From Flagellimonas pelagia (lineage in GTDB: Bacteria > Bacteroidota > Bacteroidia > Flavobacteriales > Flavobacteriaceae), in assembly GCF_003584135.1 (NCBI RefSeq), contig NZ_QXFI01000009.1:255501-319500 (forward strand): DNA of 64,000 nucleotides. The letters are read 5' to 3'. Both the position numbers and the translations under genes were made by a program. Positions 1 to 8,818 of the stretch are shown one piece after another (the first letter of the stretch is position 1; the number at the start of each line of letters is the position of its first letter). Under the pieces are notes generated by a model, which was not told the origin of the DNA, searched no databases, and saw only the letters and a program-made list of their open reading frames with translations.

Positions 1-1424
1 TCTACTATGGTAAAGCGGGAGTTTTTGCTGATATAGCATTGATTTTCAATATCTTGTTGATTTTTGGTGTACTGACCAGCTTGGGAGCTGTTTTGACGTT
101 GCCAGGTATCGCCGGTATCGTGTTGACCATTGGTATGTCCGTAGATGCCAACGTGTTAATCTATGAACGTATAAAAGAAGAGTTGGCCAAAGGAAAAGGG
201 AAGGCCCAAGCCATTGCTGATGGTTTTGGAAATGCACTTTCCTCCATTTTGGATGCCAACATCACCACAGGTCTGACCGCTATCATTCTCTTTATATTCG
301 GTTCTGGACCTATTAAAGGATTTGCGACCACTCTTTTGATCGGTATCGTGACTTCTTTGTTCACGGCCATTTTTGTAACCCGTTTGATGATCGACTCGTA
401 CACGGCCAAAAAAGGTAGAAGGTTGGATTTCACCACAGGAATCACCAAGAACCTGTTCAAAAATGTGAACATCGATTTCTTGGCAAAACGTAAGATTGCT
501 TATATCGTTTCAGGTATTTTGGTTGCAGTGAGCGTGTTCTCTTTGTTTACCGCAGGTCTACAACAAGGGGTTGATTTCATTGGTGGGCGTTCATATCAAA
601 TCCGTTTTGAAAAAGTAGTAAACCCATCAGAGATCGCTTCTGAGTTGAACGATGTTTTCGGTAGTGGAACCAGTGTGAAGACATTTGGGGATGCCAACCA
701 GATCAAGGTCACCACTCCGTATAAAGTAGATGAGGAAGGTGTGGAAGTCGATAATGAAATCCAAACTAAATTATATACCACTTTACAGAAATATCTTCCG
801 GATGGGACTTCTTTTGAAGACTTTACCGTAGGTGCTTCTGAAAAGTCGATCGGTATCTTGCAATCCGTGAAGGTGGGACCTACCATTGCGGACGACATCA
901 AGAAAAATGCTTTCTTGGCCATTTTGGGATCTTTGGCTGTGGTGTTCCTTTACATCTTGCTTCGATTTAGAAAATGGCAATTCTCGTTGGGTGCCGTTGT
1001 TGCGGTTTTCCACGATGTGATGATCGTGTTGGGTATCTTCTCTTTAACAGGAAAGATTATGCCCTTCAACATGGAAATTGACCAAGCCTTTATTGCTGCG
1101 ATATTGACGGTTATCGGTTACTCGTTGAACGATACCGTGGTAGTGTTCGACCGTATCCGCGAAATAACCAATATCAAAGGTTTAAAAGGCGGGGAAAATA
1201 TAAATGAAGCCTTGAACAGTACATTGAGCCGTACATTGAATACCTCATTGACTACATTGATCGTATTGTTGGCCATCTTCGTTTTTGGAGGTGAAAGCCT
1301 ACGCGGATTCATGTTCGCCATGATCATTGGTGTGGTTGTGGGTACGTATTCTTCAATATTCGTGGCTACTCCATTGATGTTCGATGCACTCAAGAAGAAA
1401 ATTGCTGCTGCTACAGGAGCATAG
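1..1424 (+). CDS. secDF: Protein translocase SecDF, C-terminal part (5' truncated by window)
   Basis: Membrane subunits of the Sec export machinery that use the proton gradient to pull proteins across the inner membrane. The frame is open to the left edge, so only the last ~474 codons are present. The SecD part shows the fourth/fifth membrane-segment motif GMSVDANVLIYERIKEE. After a basic linker a second half starts whose periplasmic head opens with VDFIGG, the hallmark of SecF, and ends with the paired motif NDTVVVFDRIRE. Both halves lie in one frame, so this is the fused SecDF usual in Bacteroidota. The first codon of the gene lies outside the window. A strong hairpin terminator follows 26 bases after the stop. 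Confidence 0.95.
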   Translation, partial: YYGKAGVFADIALIFNILLIFGVLTSLGAVLTLPGIAGIVLTIGMSVDANVLIYERIKEELAKGKGKAQAIADGFGNALSSILDANITTGLTAIILFIFGSGPIKGFATTLLIGIVTSLFTAIFVTRLMIDSYTAKKGRRLDFTTGITKNLFKNVNIDFLAKRKIAYIVSGILVAVSVFSLFTAGLQQGVDFIGGRSYQIRFEKVVNPSEIASELNDVFGSGTSVKTFGDANQIKVTTPYKVDEEGVEVDNEIQTKLYTTLQKYLPDGTSFEDFTVGASEKSIGILQSVKVGPTIADDIKKNAFLAILGSLAVVFLYILLRFRKWQFSLGAVVAVFHDVMIVLGIFSLTGKIMPFNMEIDQAFIAAILTVIGYSLNDTVVVFDRIREITNIKGLKGGENINEALNSTLSRTLNTSLTTLIVLLAIFVFGGESLRGFMFAMIIGVVVGTYSSIFVATPLMFDALKKKIAAATGA

Positions 1425-1449
1425 TTTAAGTTTTTAGATTACACCAAGT

Positions 1450-1484
1450 AAAGGGCCACTCGCACAAGTGGCCCTTTATTTTTT
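1450..1484. terminator. Bidirectional intrinsic terminator between secDF and the convergent glycosyltransferase
   Basis: Perfect 11-bp stem AAAGGGCCACT / AGTGGCCCTTT with a 6-base loop, followed by ATTTTTT on the plus strand. It lies between two convergent genes and probably serves both, although the minus-strand U-tract is weak. Confidence 0.85.
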
Positions 1485-1496
1485 CGTTGATCGGTA

Positions 1497-2960
1497 TTAT
1501 ACTTTATTGTTGGCCAAAACTTGCAACCAGCCGATCAATTGACTGAACAATGTAAAGTTTTGGATGACCCTTAATTGCCCATTGAACCCCCATTTGTCCC
1601 TGTCTTTGGTATGGTTCAACATATACGTCAATGTTTTGGAAAGTTGTTCAATATCCGTTGGGTCTTCATTGATTTGCCCTGTTTTGTTATGGACTACTTG
1701 AAATTTCAACCCGGCAGCACCTGAAACCAGTACAGGTTTTCTCTTCCACATGGCTTCCGTGGCCGTGAGTCCAAAACCTTCTTGAATAGAATTTTGCACA
1801 ATGATGCTCGAAGTACGTTGCAAGGCGTTTACGATGAGGGCATTTTCCTTGGGATTGTCCAACGGTAATAAGAGAATGGCGATATCCTTCTGTAAATTAC
1901 GATCCACTTTTTTGTAGGCTTCCGTGAGCTCATTGAGTACTTCCTGCCCCTCGGGGTCATCGGAGACAAAATCTGGGTCCGGCCCACCCATCACTAAAAG
2001 TGTCATCTCAATACGTTTGTACTCCAAACTATCCGGATTTCCATTTTTGCGGTTGTCCAATTTCATTTTAATAAAGGCATCCATAAGTTCCTTAAAACCT
2101 TTAAGACGGTCCCATCTCGATATTTCCATGACTATGGGCCGATAAATAAGGTCCAAGTTTTCATCTGCCCTCAACAGGTCAAAGGAACCATCCGGCATTA
2201 CTTTTCGTACCAAATACTTGTATCGATCATAAAGAATGGCCTTATGGTCGTCCAGTACCCCGGATTGATATAAAATACCAATGCATTTGTGCAATTGTAA
2301 TTCCCTGTTTTTGTGACTTAAGGGGTCAATGGCAGGAGGAATGATGGAGGTTCTTTTCTTTAACGGTTTGGGGACATAAGCGGGTAAACTAAACACAAAA
2401 TGGTCGTAATCGTCGGTGTAGGGACTTAGGAACTCCCACACGGCATCGGTTATCTCGGTGTCCTCTTCCAGGCCGATATGACACCGCCAGATAATGGAAA
2501 CTTTTCTCTCTTTTTTGATCATGGAGGCCAAGGGCATGGGTTGTGGGTCGTGGACTACTACAATATCCCCATCATTGATCAGCTCCAGTGCTTTGGGTAG
2601 ATTGTTTCTGTTGACAGCTTCGTATACTTGTCTGTCCTCTTGCGTAAAAATACCATTTCCGCTTCCATGTATGGCATTGTGGATGCGTTTGGTGATATCA
2701 AAGAAAGCTTTTTCCCTGGCCTCGATGACGAGCCACTCAATGGACACTCCGAGTTCCCGTAAAATTCGCATTTGGCTGGGTAACATCTCGGCAACACCGC
2801 CACCCAAGGCGGTTGAATTGATCATCCAAATGGTTTTACCTTTTAGGGATGCTATGGGTTCCTTGGCTTGTTCCAAAAAGTCGAGGACCGAGGAATACAG
2901 AGAGCCGTACGCCTTATAATCTTCAATTTTGGCGCCGGGTTTAACGTTGATTTTTTGCAT
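1497..2960 (-). CDS. treT: GT4 glycosyltransferase, trehalose synthase (TreT) type
   Basis: Predicted retaining GT-B fold glycosyltransferase. TreT-type enzymes make trehalose from NDP-glucose and glucose, and close relatives are trehalose phosphorylases. The N-terminal domain has the acceptor-side motif NSTALGGGVAEMLPS typical of this group. The C-terminal donor domain has QNSIQEGFGLTATEAMWKR, with the two glutamates seven residues apart that define the GT4 EX7E motif. The ATG at 2960 is preferred; the frame opens 14 codons earlier only at a TTG (3002). Length of 487 residues is longer than bacterial TreT (~410) and carries an insertion around residues 210-280. Substrate is inferred from family; another disaccharide is possible. 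It lies 85 bases downstream of the ModF-like ATPase gene on the same strand. Confidence 0.75.
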   Translation of the reverse strand: MQKINVKPGAKIEDYKAYGSLYSSVLDFLEQAKEPIASLKGKTIWMINSTALGGGVAEMLPSQMRILRELGVSIEWLVIEAREKAFFDITKRIHNAIHGSGNGIFTQEDRQVYEAVNRNNLPKALELINDGDIVVVHDPQPMPLASMIKKERKVSIIWRCHIGLEEDTEITDAVWEFLSPYTDDYDHFVFSLPAYVPKPLKKRTSIIPPAIDPLSHKNRELQLHKCIGILYQSGVLDDHKAILYDRYKYLVRKVMPDGSFDLLRADENLDLIYRPIVMEISRWDRLKGFKELMDAFIKMKLDNRKNGNPDSLEYKRIEMTLLVMGGPDPDFVSDDPEGQEVLNELTEAYKKVDRNLQKDIAILLLPLDNPKENALIVNALQRTSSIIVQNSIQEGFGLTATEAMWKRKPVLVSGAAGLKFQVVHNKTGQINEDPTDIEQLSKTLTYMLNHTKDRDKWGFNGQLRVIQNFTLFSQLIGWLQVLANNKV

Positions 2961-3044
2961 GGAAGGGTATGGTGAATAGTTGAATTCCCTATAAGATAGC
3001 AAAAAATAGCAAATTTTAGTAAGATACTGTTTTTGAAGTGTTTA

Positions 3045-4292
3045 CTATTGTTTTATGGAGCCGATTGATCCTTCTTCTGATGGATGGAGCTCAAAAATAT
3101 ATTGAGGGTCCAATTGGGGCTCTTTCCTGTGCGAAACAAAGACAATGGCAGAATCACTTTCGGCTGCTATTTTGTTGACCAAGGCCACAAAAAGGGAAGC
3201 GCTCGCATCGTCCAGACCTGCTGTTGGTTCGTCCAAGATCAGAAGAGGAGGGTGTTTTACCATTGCCCGGGCTACCATGACCAATCTTTTGTCCCCAACG
3301 GAAAGATCTCGGAAATAATCCTCTCTTTTATCGTAAAGGTTCAAGAGTTTCAACCATTGATGGGCCAAGTTTTTCTCTATATCGGTCGGCTGTACGTATA
3401 ACCCAATGGAATCGTGCAGCCCAGAAATGATCATATTCTCCAAACTGTGGTAGCCCCTGAACTTATCCGTGACGGCAGGAGTGTAATAACCAATTTTTTG
3501 CTTCAGGTCCCAAACACTTTCCCCGCTTCCCTTTTTTTGTCCAAACAAGGTGAGGTCCTGCCCGTATCCCTTGTGGCTATCACCAGTTATCATGGAGAGT
3601 ATGGTGGATTTTCCACTACCATTGGGGCCGATCAATTGCCAAAACTCCCCTTGCTTTATGGCCCAGTTAATATGGTTCAGTACTGGTCGCCCGTCAAAGC
3701 TTACAGAAACATTTTTCATCACGACTAAATCGGGAAGGTTGCACTCCAAAACGTCAATGGGTGGCGGAATACTACCTTCAAAAACAACACTATCTTGCCT
3801 GTTCTTGCTCCAGAACGCTTCTGGAGATGTGTAGGTTTTTAGGGAATTGCCTTCCAATTTTAGGAAATGTGTGGTAATCGATAAAATATCGTCCAAACGG
3901 CTGACCATTTGCACCAGAATTCGAGAGTTGCCTATTTCGCACAGGCGCTCCTTTAAGTTTGCCTGGGTGGCCACATCCAAGTTGTCGTAAGGATTGATGA
4001 GCACCAAAAAATCAGGATTTTGCTCTAGTAAATGGTTGAGCAGGGCCTTTTTTTGCTCCCCGCTGCTCATGGTCTTGAGGGATTGCGGCCTATCCTTGGT
4101 CAATATTTTAATATCATGTCGTTCTTCCTCATCCATAAACCGGTCAATCTCGGAACGGGAGAAAAGCAGACCATTTAAAGTTGATAGTTCCTGAAGTTGG
4201 GAAATCGGTTTTTGATGCAATAACTCCTGAACCAAATCTTGGGTAGTAGAAGTATTGTTGGTAAGGATAGCGTAGACTTTGGGTTGATCCAT
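3045..4292 (-). CDS. Dual ABC-type ATPase, ModF-like
   Basis: Cytoplasmic protein with two ABC ATPase halves and no membrane segments, the layout of ModF/PhrA (linked in other bacteria to molybdate uptake). The second half (from ~residue 185) is complete: Walker A GPNGSGKST, signature LSVGDKR, Walker B LLILDEPTAGLDD and the switch histidine FVSHR. The first half keeps a signature-like MSSGEQKKALL but has no Walker A lysine loop, and its Walker B region reads DFLVLINPYDNL, without the catalytic glutamate. The N-terminal site is therefore probably non-hydrolytic. No molybdate transporter genes are near. The start is 30 bases after the GNAT stop. Confidence 0.75.
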   Translation of the reverse strand: MDQPKVYAILTNNTSTTQDLVQELLHQKPISQLQELSTLNGLLFSRSEIDRFMDEEERHDIKILTKDRPQSLKTMSSGEQKKALLNHLLEQNPDFLVLINPYDNLDVATQANLKERLCEIGNSRILVQMVSRLDDILSITTHFLKLEGNSLKTYTSPEAFWSKNRQDSVVFEGSIPPPIDVLECNLPDLVVMKNVSVSFDGRPVLNHINWAIKQGEFWQLIGPNGSGKSTILSMITGDSHKGYGQDLTLFGQKKGSGESVWDLKQKIGYYTPAVTDKFRGYHSLENMIISGLHDSIGLYVQPTDIEKNLAHQWLKLLNLYDKREDYFRDLSVGDKRLVMVARAMVKHPPLLILDEPTAGLDDASASLFVALVNKIAAESDSAIVFVSHRKEPQLDPQYIFELHPSEEGSIGSIKQ

Positions 4293-4322
4293 GAAGCGGG
4301 CACTAAAAACCCAAAATTACGA

Positions 4323-4847
4323 TTATCCTTGGTTTACCCGAAAAATATGGACCGGATTGTCCTTGTAGGCCGTGGTTTTATCCAAAAACATTCCGTTTTT
4401 GAAGGCCACTTTTTGTGAAGGAATATTGTTTATGTGGATGATGGAGATCAGCGAATCCGAAAAATGGTTCTGGAATGCAAATTCCTTGCATTTTTGGGCT
4501 GCCTCAAAAGCAAATCCCTGTAGCCAAAATTCGGGAAGAATGGAATAGCCTATTTCCAGTTCTTGGATGTTGTCAACCTCTTGAACCAAAAGACCACAAA
4601 TGCCCACCAGTTTTCCTGATTCTTTTTGGATGAGCGCATTCATGCCGCCTAAATCCTTTTCATACCGTTCAAAAATACGATCAAATTGTGTTTGACAAGC
4701 TTCCATGGGATCGGTTGGCAATCCTTCCCAAAATTGAGTGGATCGGGGATTGAAATAAAAGGGAAGCCAATCGTTGAAATCCGACTCCCGTAACCTTCTA
4801 AAAAGTAGTCGGTCAGTAGATTCGTTTTCCAGTAGGTATTTGGGCAT
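4323..4847 (-). CDS. GNAT family N-acetyltransferase (RimJ/RimL-like)
   Basis: Probable acetyl-CoA-dependent acetyltransferase. It begins MPKYLLENESTDRLLFRRL, the usual opening of the RimJ/RimL group, and has the GNAT motif A strand around residues 95-125 (ELEIGYSILPEFWLQGFAFEA). The acceptor is unknown: ribosomal proteins, antibiotics and small molecules are all possible. The ATG at 4847 overlaps the TAA of the upstream DUF192 gene by one base (TAATG), which strongly suggests translational coupling and settles the start; a longer open frame from 4892 would overlap the neighbour by 46 bases. Confidence 0.8.
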   Translation of the reverse strand: MPKYLLENESTDRLLFRRLRESDFNDWLPFYFNPRSTQFWEGLPTDPMEACQTQFDRIFERYEKDLGGMNALIQKESGKLVGICGLLVQEVDNIQELEIGYSILPEFWLQGFAFEAAQKCKEFAFQNHFSDSLISIIHINNIPSQKVAFKNGMFLDKTTAYKDNPVHIFRVNQG

Positions 4848-5329
4848 TAGTTTCGGGTGTAGGAAATGCTGTCGCCTACTTGAAGGCCCCATTGGTCCGA
4901 GAGCCCTGCATTGATTTCCAATACATATTTGGCTGGCAAATCTGATGGTAGACTGGTTTCATCATAAGGCTTCGCGTTCTTCTGAAAGCTTACAATTTTT
5001 TGGTTTTCGCCAATATAGATGATGTCCAATGGGAACTCGGTATTCTTCATATAAAAGGAACGTGCGCCCACGTTCGGAAAAATAAAAAGCATGCCCTGAC
5101 TTTTCTCCATGGAGGGACGGTACATCAGCCCGGTCTGGGTTTCGTATTCGGTTTCGGAAATTTCAATGTCCAAATCAACCTTAGTGGAGTCGGATTGCAT
5201 TTTCCAAATGGATAGGTTTCCTTCTTTGGTAAACGCAATGGTATCGGTTTTGATTTCCTTTTTGGAATCGGTCTTGCAAGAAGCTAGGACCAATAGGCAG
5301 ACCAATAGCAATCTTTTTAAAACAAACAT
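4847..5329 (-). CDS. DUF192 family lipoprotein
   Basis: Exported lipoprotein of unknown biochemical function. The N-terminus is a short signal with lipobox LASC (Cys19). The rest is a single DUF192 domain with its conserved strings TGLMYRPSM, GMLFIFP, FYMKNTEFPLDIIYI and an Asp/Asn-rich end. It starts two bases after the stop of lgt, the enzyme that attaches the lipid to its own cysteine, and its stop overlaps the GNAT start. Function of DUF192 is not established. Confidence 0.85.
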   Translation of the reverse strand: MFVLKRLLLVCLLVLASCKTDSKKEIKTDTIAFTKEGNLSIWKMQSDSTKVDLDIEISETEYETQTGLMYRPSMEKSQGMLFIFPNVGARSFYMKNTEFPLDIIYIGENQKIVSFQKNAKPYDETSLPSDLPAKYVLEINAGLSDQWGLQVGDSISYTRN

Positions 5330-5331
5330 AT

Positions 5332-6297
5332 CTATTCTTTTTCAAGGGTCGGCCTGAACATGAAGTACAAGCCGATAATGATCATTGGAATGCTGAGCCA
5401 TTGTCCCGTGGTGAGCACATCTCCCAAGGAATCTTCAAAACCACCTTGGCTTTTCTTGAAGAATTCCACCACAAAACGGACGATAAACAACAGGGCCATG
5501 AACAATCCGAAAAGGTATCCCGGTTTGTCCTTTTTATTGGTTTTCCAGTATAGTTGGTACAGGATGATAAAAACAAAGACATAACAGATAGCCTCGTACA
5601 ATTGTGCGGGATGGCGATAGGGGATGGATTCCAGTATATTGGAAAATTCAGGGTTGTGCTGAATGGCCTTATACGCAGCATTTTCAGTTTGTTCCTTGGT
5701 CAATGCCATGGCCTTGTAGGCAGGCATGTCGTCCGAGTCGCGGATAAAACGTGTGGCCAAAAAATAGGATTTGTCCACAACTTTCCCGTTGATTTCCGAA
5801 TTGAAAAAATTGCCCAATCGCACAAAACAGGCGCCTATGGCCGATGGGATTACCAATCGATCTAATAACCAGAGCATTTTAATATCCTTCCATTTTCTGC
5901 AATACAGCCACATCCCGATAATGGCAGCAATGGTGGCCCCATGGCTGGCCAATCCGGTAAATCCGGTAAACTCATATCCGTTGATGATTCCAAAGAGATT
6001 ACCGTTGGCACTTTCACGGATGGGAAGCAATATTTCCACCAAATGGTTTTGGTAATACTCCCAATCATAGAAGAAAACATGGCCCAAACGAGCGCCCAAC
6101 ATGATGGAAACCACCGTGTAGATGAAAAGGGAATCCAGCTTTTCCATGGATTTCTTTTCGTTCTGGAAGATTTTCTTCATGATGAACCAACCCGCCACAA
6201 AGGCCGCGATCCAGAGCAGATTGTAATACTTTATTTGTATGAAACCCAGCTTAAAAAGGGTTCCTTCGGGGTTCCAATCAAATCCAAGGAAATACAT
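5332..6297 (-). CDS. lgt: Prolipoprotein diacylglyceryl transferase
   Basis: Integral inner-membrane enzyme that moves diacylglyceryl from phosphatidylglycerol onto the lipobox cysteine of prolipoproteins, the first step of lipoprotein maturation. Multiple membrane segments are visible. The Lgt signature region reads RLGNFFNSEINGKVVD, with the essential Arg, Asn and Glu, preceded by SHGATIAAIIGMW, which contains the catalytic His-Gly, and followed by YRHPAQLYEA. At 321 residues it is somewhat longer than E. coli Lgt (291), with an extra loop around residues 175-220. It leads a tight run lgt, DUF192 lipoprotein, GNAT; yidD lies 105 bases upstream. Confidence 0.95.
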   Translation of the reverse strand: MYFLGFDWNPEGTLFKLGFIQIKYYNLLWIAAFVAGWFIMKKIFQNEKKSMEKLDSLFIYTVVSIMLGARLGHVFFYDWEYYQNHLVEILLPIRESANGNLFGIINGYEFTGFTGLASHGATIAAIIGMWLYCRKWKDIKMLWLLDRLVIPSAIGACFVRLGNFFNSEINGKVVDKSYFLATRFIRDSDDMPAYKAMALTKEQTENAAYKAIQHNPEFSNILESIPYRHPAQLYEAICYVFVFIILYQLYWKTNKKDKPGYLFGLFMALLFIVRFVVEFFKKSQGGFEDSLGDVLTTGQWLSIPMIIIGLYFMFRPTLEKE

Positions 6298-6402
6298 CTA
6301 AATAAATTTTGGACTAATATAACTACTTTGTATGGTTGATGGGTGCGATTAAGGAATTTTTGGCTAGGGTTACCTAAATATAACCATTCTGGTACCTTGG
6401 GT

Positions 6403-6624
6403 TTATGGAACAGGATCATAACCGCTACCTCCCCATGGATTACAGCTTGCTATCCGCTTGATGGACAACCAACCCCCTTTGAACAATCCATGTTTTTTTA
6501 AGGCTTCTAATGTGTATTGCGAACAGGTAGGGGTGTAGCGACACGTTGCAGGAAACATGGGCGAAATAAGGTATTGGTAGAATTTGACCAATAGAATGAA
6601 CGGCGCTATCAAAATTTTCTTCAT
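6403..6624 (-). CDS. yidD: Membrane protein insertion efficiency factor YidD
   Basis: Small membrane-associated protein that assists YidC/Sec-mediated insertion. The ATG at 6624 gives 73 residues, the family's normal size, beginning [19 protein letters not shown]. The family core [20 protein letters not shown] and the [13 protein letters not shown] ending are intact. An upstream in-frame start at 6669 would place the start inside the terminator hairpin of the preceding gene and is rejected. It precedes lgt on the same strand, in line with a membrane and lipoprotein biogenesis role. Confidence 0.93.
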   Translation of the reverse strand: MKKILIAPFILLVKFYQYLISPMFPATCRYTPTCSQYTLEALKKHGLFKGGWLSIKRIASCNPWGGSGYDPVP

Positions 6625-6650
6625 GAAAAACTCGGTAAGAGGATACAAGG

Positions 6651-6682
6651 TAAAAAAAAGCCCCGACAAAGTCGGGGCTAAA
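6651..6682 (-). terminator. Intrinsic terminator downstream of the DUF779 gene
   Basis: On the minus strand, stem AGCCCCGAC / GTCGGGGCT with loop TTT, then TTTTTTTT. It starts two bases after the DUF779 stop codon, so it ends the aldehyde dehydrogenase-DUF779 transcript and separates it from yidD. Confidence 0.9.
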
Positions 6683-6683
6683 T

Positions 6684-7064
6684 CTATGCTTCTTCGGATG
6701 CATACTCCACGGGTTCGAGATGTTCCCGCTCCTCATCCGTAAACAATCGTGACTTGATGACAAAACGCAATCCCAAAGGAATCTCCAGACTGAAACTGGA
6801 ACCTCTTCCCGTAGTGATGTCCACGGTAAGTTGGGTGTGTTTCCAATATTCGAACTGATCTTTGCTCATGTAAAAATTACAGCCATGAATGGTGCCCAAT
6901 TTCACATCCGTTTCGTTGAGCATCAATTCTCCCTTCGGAAAACACATGGGCGATGAGCCATCACAACACCCGCCACTTTGATGGAACATGAGCTCGCCAT
7001 GTTTTTCCCTCAATTGGTCGATAATCTTTGTGGCCCGGTCCGTTATCAATACACGTTCTGTCAT
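6684..7064 (-). CDS. DUF779 domain protein
   Basis: Small soluble protein of the DUF779 family, which is very often encoded beside NAD-dependent acetaldehyde dehydrogenases but has no proven activity. It shows the conserved cysteine-rich string [16 protein letters not shown] (residues ~28-43) and the later [24 protein letters not shown]. The clustered cysteines suggest metal binding (inference). It starts 10 bases after the aldehyde dehydrogenase stop and ends at a strong terminator, so the two form a two-gene operon. Confidence 0.88.
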   Translation of the reverse strand: MTERVLITDRATKIIDQLREKHGELMFHQSGGCCDGSSPMCFPKGELMLNETDVKLGTIHGCNFYMSKDQFEYWKHTQLTVDITTGRGSSFSLEIPLGLRFVIKSRLFTDEEREHLEPVEYASEEA

Positions 7065-7074
7065 ATGCTTGTTT

Positions 7075-8598
7075 TTAGAAAAAGCCCAACTTGTTCTTGT
7101 CGTAAGAAATCAGCATGTTCTTGGTCTGTCTGTAGTGATTGAGCATCATTTTGTGGGTTTCCCTGCCAATACCTGACTTTTTGTAACCACCGAACGGTGC
7201 ATGGGCAGGATAGGCGTGATAGCAGTTCACCCAAACCCTACCGGCCTGTACCTGTCTTGAAATCTTATACGCTTGGTGCATGTCTCGTGTCCAAACCCCG
7301 GCGCCAAGACCATAAAGGGTATCATTGGCTATTTCCAAGGCTTCGGCTTCGTCTTTAAAGGTAGTCACACAAACCACGGGACCAAAAATCTCTTCTTGGA
7401 ACACGCGCATTTTGTTGTTTCCCTCCAAAATAGTGGGCTGAATGTAATATCCGCCTTCCAAGCCTTCGTTGTAAGCTGCCTCACCTCCGGCAAGTACCTT
7501 GCATCCTTCCTCTTTCCCTATTTGGATGTAGTTCAGGATTTTTTCATACTGGTCGTTAGAAGCCTGTGCACCCATCATGGTGTTTGGATCAAGGGGATGA
7601 CCCAATTTCACGGCTTTGGTGCGTTCCACCACGCGCTCCATGAACTTGTCGTAAATGCTTTCCTGTACCAAGATCCTTGAAGGGCATGTGCATACTTCAC
7701 CTTGGTTTAAGGCAAACATCACAGCACCTTCCAAACACTTGTCGAAGAATTCATCATCGGCATCCATGACGCTTTCAAAGAAGATGTTGGGCGATTTGCC
7801 ACCCAACTCCAAGGTAACAGGGATGATGTTTTTGGATGCATATTGCATGATCAACTGTCCTGTGGTGGTTTCCCCGGTAAAAGCTATTTTGTTGATCCTT
7901 GGGCTGGAGGCCAATGGTTTTCCGGCTTCCAGACCGAATCCGTTCACTACGTTAAGTACGCCTGCAGGAAGGATGTCCTCGATCAATTCCATCAATACCA
8001 AAATACCCACTGGGGTTTGCTCTGCAGGTTTCAAAACCACACAGTTTCCTGCGGCCAGGGCAGGGGCAATTTTCCATGCGGCCATCAACAATGGGAAGTT
8101 CCATGGAATGATCTGACCGACCACACCAAGAGGTTCCAACACGTTCATAGAAACCGTATTTGAATCCAATTCGCTTACCGAACCTTCTTCGGCACGGATA
8201 ACCCCGGCAAAATACCTAAAATGATCTATGGCCAATGGAAGGTCGGCAGCACGTGTCTCGCGGATGGGCTTACCGTTATCCCAAGTTTCGGCACGGGCCA
8301 ACACTTCAAGATTTTGTTCCATACGATCGGCGATCTTGAGCAACAAATTGCTCCTGTAGGTGGCCGAAGAGTTGTTCCATTGTGGCGCAGCGGCCCAAGC
8401 TGCGTCAATGGCCTTGTCGATATCTTCCGAGGTGGATCGGGCAATCTTGGTGAAGGCGTTGCCGTCTACGGGAGATATGTTATCAAAATATTCTCCTTTG
8501 ATGGGTGGGGTCCATTTCCCTCCAATGTAATTTTCATACTGGTCTTTGAACTTGGGTTTGTCCAAGACACTACGTTCCGTGGTTTGCACATTGCTCAT
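7075..8598 (-). CDS. aldB: NAD(P)-dependent aldehyde dehydrogenase (acetaldehyde dehydrogenase, AldB/ExaC type)
   Basis: Oxidises aldehydes, probably acetaldehyde, to the acid with NAD(P). Full-length ALDH fold of 507 residues: cofactor region [19 protein letters not shown], glutamate motif LELGGKSPN, catalytic Cys303 in [11 protein letters not shown] (a second Cys at 305), and the C-terminal EIFGPV and [13 protein letters not shown] motifs. Partnership with DUF779 and a divergent AraC regulator is the arrangement typical of short-chain alcohol and aldehyde oxidation genes. A 10-bp palindrome (8617-8626) lies just upstream of the start. Confidence 0.92.
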   Translation of the reverse strand: MSNVQTTERSVLDKPKFKDQYENYIGGKWTPPIKGEYFDNISPVDGNAFTKIARSTSEDIDKAIDAAWAAAPQWNNSSATYRSNLLLKIADRMEQNLEVLARAETWDNGKPIRETRAADLPLAIDHFRYFAGVIRAEEGSVSELDSNTVSMNVLEPLGVVGQIIPWNFPLLMAAWKIAPALAAGNCVVLKPAEQTPVGILVLMELIEDILPAGVLNVVNGFGLEAGKPLASSPRINKIAFTGETTTGQLIMQYASKNIIPVTLELGGKSPNIFFESVMDADDEFFDKCLEGAVMFALNQGEVCTCPSRILVQESIYDKFMERVVERTKAVKLGHPLDPNTMMGAQASNDQYEKILNYIQIGKEEGCKVLAGGEAAYNEGLEGGYYIQPTILEGNNKMRVFQEEIFGPVVCVTTFKDEAEALEIANDTLYGLGAGVWTRDMHQAYKISRQVQAGRVWVNCYHAYPAHAPFGGYKKSGIGRETHKMMLNHYRQTKNMLISYDKNKLGFF

Positions 8599-8818
8599 AA
8601 TACGTACTTTTAGTTGTTAACGTTAATTTTTATGTGATGGACCGTGTAGGTCCAACTGACTGATTTTAAAAGTATTGATTTTGTACCCCGTACATCTGAC
8701 GTATTCTATTATTGATATGACCAATCCTCTTTGTTTTTATATTTTTAACAATATTCGATAAGATAATTTTTATATTTAATAATGATTTATATAATATATT
8801 AAGGAGTAAATATTTTGT
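8599..8818. promoter_or_regulatory. Divergent control region between aldB and the AraC-type regulator
   Basis: 220 bases without a gene between two divergent starts. It contains the perfect palindrome TTAACGTTAA (8617-8626), 18 bases before the aldB start, and a very A+T-rich half (8730-8818). AAGGAG at 8801-8806, 12 bases before the AraC start, is one of the few Shine-Dalgarno-like sequences in the window. Promoter positions could not be fixed. Regulation of aldB by the neighbouring AraC protein is inference from layout. Confidence 0.55.

Noticed and set aside
2494..2919. 141-codon plus-strand frame inside the glycosyltransferase gene
   Set aside because: Antisense shadow of treT-type gene; no promoter, no recognisable protein.
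4847..4892. Longer start for the GNAT gene
   Set aside because: It would overlap the DUF192 gene by 46 bases; the TAATG-coupled ATG at 4847 matches the family start.
6625..6669. Longer yidD start
   Set aside because: It lies within the terminator hairpin of the DUF779 gene, and YidD proteins normally begin at [12 protein letters not shown] residues.
8617..8626. TTAACGTTAA palindrome as a proven operator
   Set aside because: A single 10-bp palindrome in an A+T-rich region can occur by chance; it is mentioned only inside the regulatory region entry.
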